A DNA stretch of 24,117 nt from Chitinophagaceae bacterium UBA2791. Lineage in GTDB: Bacteria > Bacteroidota > Bacteroidia > Chitinophagales > Chitinophagaceae. The stretch lies in assembly GCA_002352105.1 (NCBI GenBank), contig DEHV01000060.1, forward strand, positions 50,238-74,354, given 5' to 3'. Shown piece after piece: positions 22,309 through 24,117 of the stretch; positions within the stretch are counted from its first letter, which is position 1, and each line of letters starts with the position of its first letter. The position numbers were made by a program, and so were the translations under genes. A model generated the notes under the pieces. The model made no database searches and was not told where the DNA came from. It saw nothing but the letters and a program-made list of their open reading frames with translations.

Positions 22309-23886
22309 ATGGTTGAAATTAAATCAGACGAAATATCGGCGATATTACGCCAGCAACTAAGCAATTTTAATGCGGGCGCCGACCTCGAGGAAGTGGGTTC
22401 GGTACTACAGGTGGGCGATGGTATTGCCCGCGTGTATGGCCTGAATAACGTAAGCAGCGGTGAGCTGGTGGAGTTTGAGAATGGAGTGAGGGCCATTGCC
22501 TTAAACCTCGAAGAGGACAATGTGGGCGTGGTATTGATGGGCGACGCCGCAGGGATAAAAGAAGGCTCCAAGGTTCGCCGCACCGGCAAGATCGCTTCTA
22601 TTAACGTAGGAGAGGGCATGCTGGGCCGGGTGGTGAATACGCTGGGAATGCCTATCGACGGCAAGGGCCCTATCAAGGGAGAAACCTATGAAATGCCCCT
22701 GGAACGGAAGGCCCCGGGCGTAATTTTCCGCGAACCGGTAAAAGAACCGCTGCAAACGGGCATTAAGGCGATCGACGCCATGATCCCGATCGGCCGCGGA
22801 CAGCGTGAGCTGATCATCGGCGACAGGCAGACGGGTAAGACCGCTATTGCCGTTGATACCATCATCAACCAAAAAGAATTCTACGACGCAGGCAAACCTG
22901 TGTATTGTATATATGTGGCCATCGGGCAGAAAGCCTCTACGATCGCAGGGGTGATGAAAACCTTTGAAGATTATGGCGCCATGCCGTACACCACTATCGT
23001 GGCGGCTTCCGCTTCTGATCCGGCTCCCCTGCAGTTCTATGCTCCGTTTGCCGGAGCGGCCATCGGGGAATATTTCCGCGATACCGGCCGTCCCGCATTG
23101 ATCATTTTTGATGATCTTTCCAAGCAGGCGGTTGCTTACCGCGAGGTTTCGCTGTTGCTGAGACGTCCTCCCGGTCGTGAAGCTTATCCCGGCGACGTAT
23201 TCTACCTGCACAGCCGTTTGCTGGAACGCGCCGCTAAAGTGATCAGCGACGACGCAGTGGCAAAGAACATGAACGATCTTCCCGACTCGATCAAGGGGTT
23301 GGTGAAAGGCGGAGGTTCTCTGACCGCCCTGCCCATCATCGAAACGCAGGCCGGCGACGTATCGGCATATATCCCCACCAATGTGATCTCTATTACCGAC
23401 GGCCAGATATTTCTGGAGGGCAACCTCTTTAACTCGGGTATCCGCCCGGCCATTAACGTGGGTATCTCTGTAAGCCGCGTGGGCGGTAATGCGCAGATCA
23501 AATCAATGAAAAAGGTATCCGGCACCCTGAAGCTCGACCAGGCGCTGTACCGCGAAATGGAGGCTTTCTCTAAATTCGGCGGCGATCTGGATGCGGCTAC
23601 CAAGAATGTAATTGACCAGGGAGCCAGAAACGTGGAGATCCTGAAACAACCCCAGTTTACTCCGTTCCCTGTGGAAAAGCAGGTGGCCATTATCTACCTG
23701 GGTACGCAGGGGCTGCTGCGCGAAGTGGCGGTCAGGAAAGTGAAGGAGTTTGAAGAGCATTTCCTGCTGGAACTGGAAAACAAATACCCCGAGCTGCTCG
23801 CCGATTTCAAGAAAGGAAACCTTCCTGAAGAAGGGTTGAAGAAGATGACAGAACTGGCGGCTACGATCGTTCCGCAATACAAATAA
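22309..23886 (+). CDS. atpA: F1Fo ATP synthase subunit alpha
   Basis: A 525-residue non-catalytic nucleotide-binding subunit of the F1 head, alternating with beta. The beta-barrel N-terminus is followed by the nucleotide-binding domain with P-loop GDRQTGKT (171-178), the LIIFDDLSKQAVAYRE strand, and the RPPGREAYPGDVFYLHSRLLERAAK block characteristic of alpha and beta subunits. The arginine finger that reaches the catalytic beta site is R390 in GISVSRVGGNAQ. Length is typical. It follows atpH after 11 bp. Terminators follow directly and no atpG starts in the remaining 230 bp, although atpG commonly comes next. Confidence 0.97.
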   Translation: MVEIKSDEISAILRQQLSNFNAGADLEEVGSVLQVGDGIARVYGLNNVSSGELVEFENGVRAIALNLEEDNVGVVLMGDAAGIKEGSKVRRTGKIASINVGEGMLGRVVNTLGMPIDGKGPIKGETYEMPLERKAPGVIFREPVKEPLQTGIKAIDAMIPIGRGQRELIIGDRQTGKTAIAVDTIINQKEFYDAGKPVYCIYVAIGQKASTIAGVMKTFEDYGAMPYTTIVAASASDPAPLQFYAPFAGAAIGEYFRDTGRPALIIFDDLSKQAVAYREVSLLLRRPPGREAYPGDVFYLHSRLLERAAKVISDDAVAKNMNDLPDSIKGLVKGGGSLTALPIIETQAGDVSAYIPTNVISITDGQIFLEGNLFNSGIRPAINVGISVSRVGGNAQIKSMKKVSGTLKLDQALYREMEAFSKFGGDLDAATKNVIDQGARNVEILKQPQFTPFPVEKQVAIIYLGTQGLLREVAVRKVKEFEEHFLLELENKYPELLADFKKGNLPEEGLKKMTELAATIVPQYK

Positions 23887-23906
23887 CCCGGAACAGATAT
23901 TGTTTT

Positions 23907-23941
23907 AAAAAGGCGTCTCAAAATAAATGAGGCGCCTTTTT
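23907..23941 (+). terminator. Strong intrinsic terminator after atpA
   Basis: AAAAAGGCGTCTCA (23907-23920) pairs with TGAGGCGCCTTTTT (23928-23941) with one T-G wobble and a 7-nt loop. The stem is GC-rich in its middle and ends in a T-run, with A-tract upstream. It begins 20 bp after the atpA stop. Confidence 0.85.
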
Positions 23942-23971
23942 AGTTTTTGGATAGCGTTTATGTGCATGAAC

Positions 23972-23993
23972 CGCTTTTTATAAGCGTTTTTTT
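23972..23993 (+). terminator. Second, weaker terminator-like hairpin after atpA
   Basis: CGCTT (23972-23976) pairs with AAGCG (23982-23986), followed by seven T residues. The stem is short. It would back up the terminator 30 bp upstream. Confidence 0.45.
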
Positions 23994-24075
23994 CTGCGCC
24001 GCTATTTTTTACAATTGATAATCAGCTTTCTTTGATCAATCCGCCTGATTTTTCCGCCTCATCGTATATCTACTA

Positions 24076-24106
24076 TTGCATTTTAGAAAAACGGAAGCAA
24101 TCTTTG
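24076..24106 (+). promoter_or_regulatory. Probable promoter of the next gene beyond the window
   Basis: TTG at 24076-24078 and AATCTTTG at 24099-24106 are 20 bp apart; the second differs from TAnnTTTG in one base. It points to a new transcription unit starting just past the right edge. No start codon with a usable frame is visible before the window ends. Confidence 0.45.
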
Positions 24107-24117
24107 TGCAAGCATTT

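Noticed and set aside
22501..23211. 236-codon minus-strand open frame inside atpA
   Set aside because: Fully overlapped by a conserved alpha-subunit gene, with no recognisable motif or promoter.

Overview
The window looks like ordinary chromosomal DNA of a Bacteroidota bacterium, most likely from the Chitinophagaceae or a close relative. The evidence is Bacteroidota-type -7 promoter elements (TAnnTTTG) in front of several genes, a secreted protein with a C-terminal type IX secretion sorting domain, a porin O/P-type outer-membrane protein, a DUF47/PiT phosphate pair, and an F-ATPase gene order atpB-E-F-H-A. I see no mobile elements, tRNA or rRNA genes, or CRISPR arrays, and no gap without a gene reaches 300 bases.

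Layout. 1-1895 (+): the end of a class B penicillin-binding protein (PBP2) overlapping rodA, the rod-shape elongation pair. 2085-2846 (+): an MBL-fold hydrolase. 3010-5183 (-): a regulatory module of ECF sigma factor, single-pass membrane protein (probable anti-sigma) and small Spy/CpxP-like periplasmic protein. 5225-8152 (-): a transketolase C-terminal half, galE and rfbA (central carbon and nucleotide-sugar metabolism). 8231-10095 (-): PiT phosphate transporter and its DUF47/PhoU-like partner, divergent from a porin O/P-type porin (10218-11534, +). 11722-12111 (+): a very lysine-rich repeat protein. 12178-13419 (-): a T9SS-sorted secreted protein. 13572-15320 (-): a PhoR/PhoB-like two-component system. 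15479-17671 (+): a 730-residue exported protein with a possible caspase-like C-terminal domain. 17822-19636 (+): an MsbA-like ABC exporter. 19698-23886 (+): atpB, atpE, atpF, atpH and atpA, followed by one strong and one weaker terminator.

The most interesting signal is not a gene. A motif of the form TAAYR-ATTTCW-TAAYR (two half-sites 11 bp apart with nearly the same spacer) occurs three times: between the DUF47/PiT operon and the porin, as a perfect 11-bp-period four-unit array between the porin and the lysine-rich gene, and upstream of the PhoB-like regulator. The context suggests the binding site of the PhoB-like regulator, and therefore a local phosphate-starvation regulon that may include the lysine-rich protein. 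Other points worth a second look are the caspase-like exported protein, a perfect 13-bp stem-loop between atpE and atpF, transcription termination directly after atpA, a threefold motif in the probable anti-sigma protein, and two genes whose -7 element ends 4 nt before ATG, implying leaderless mRNAs.
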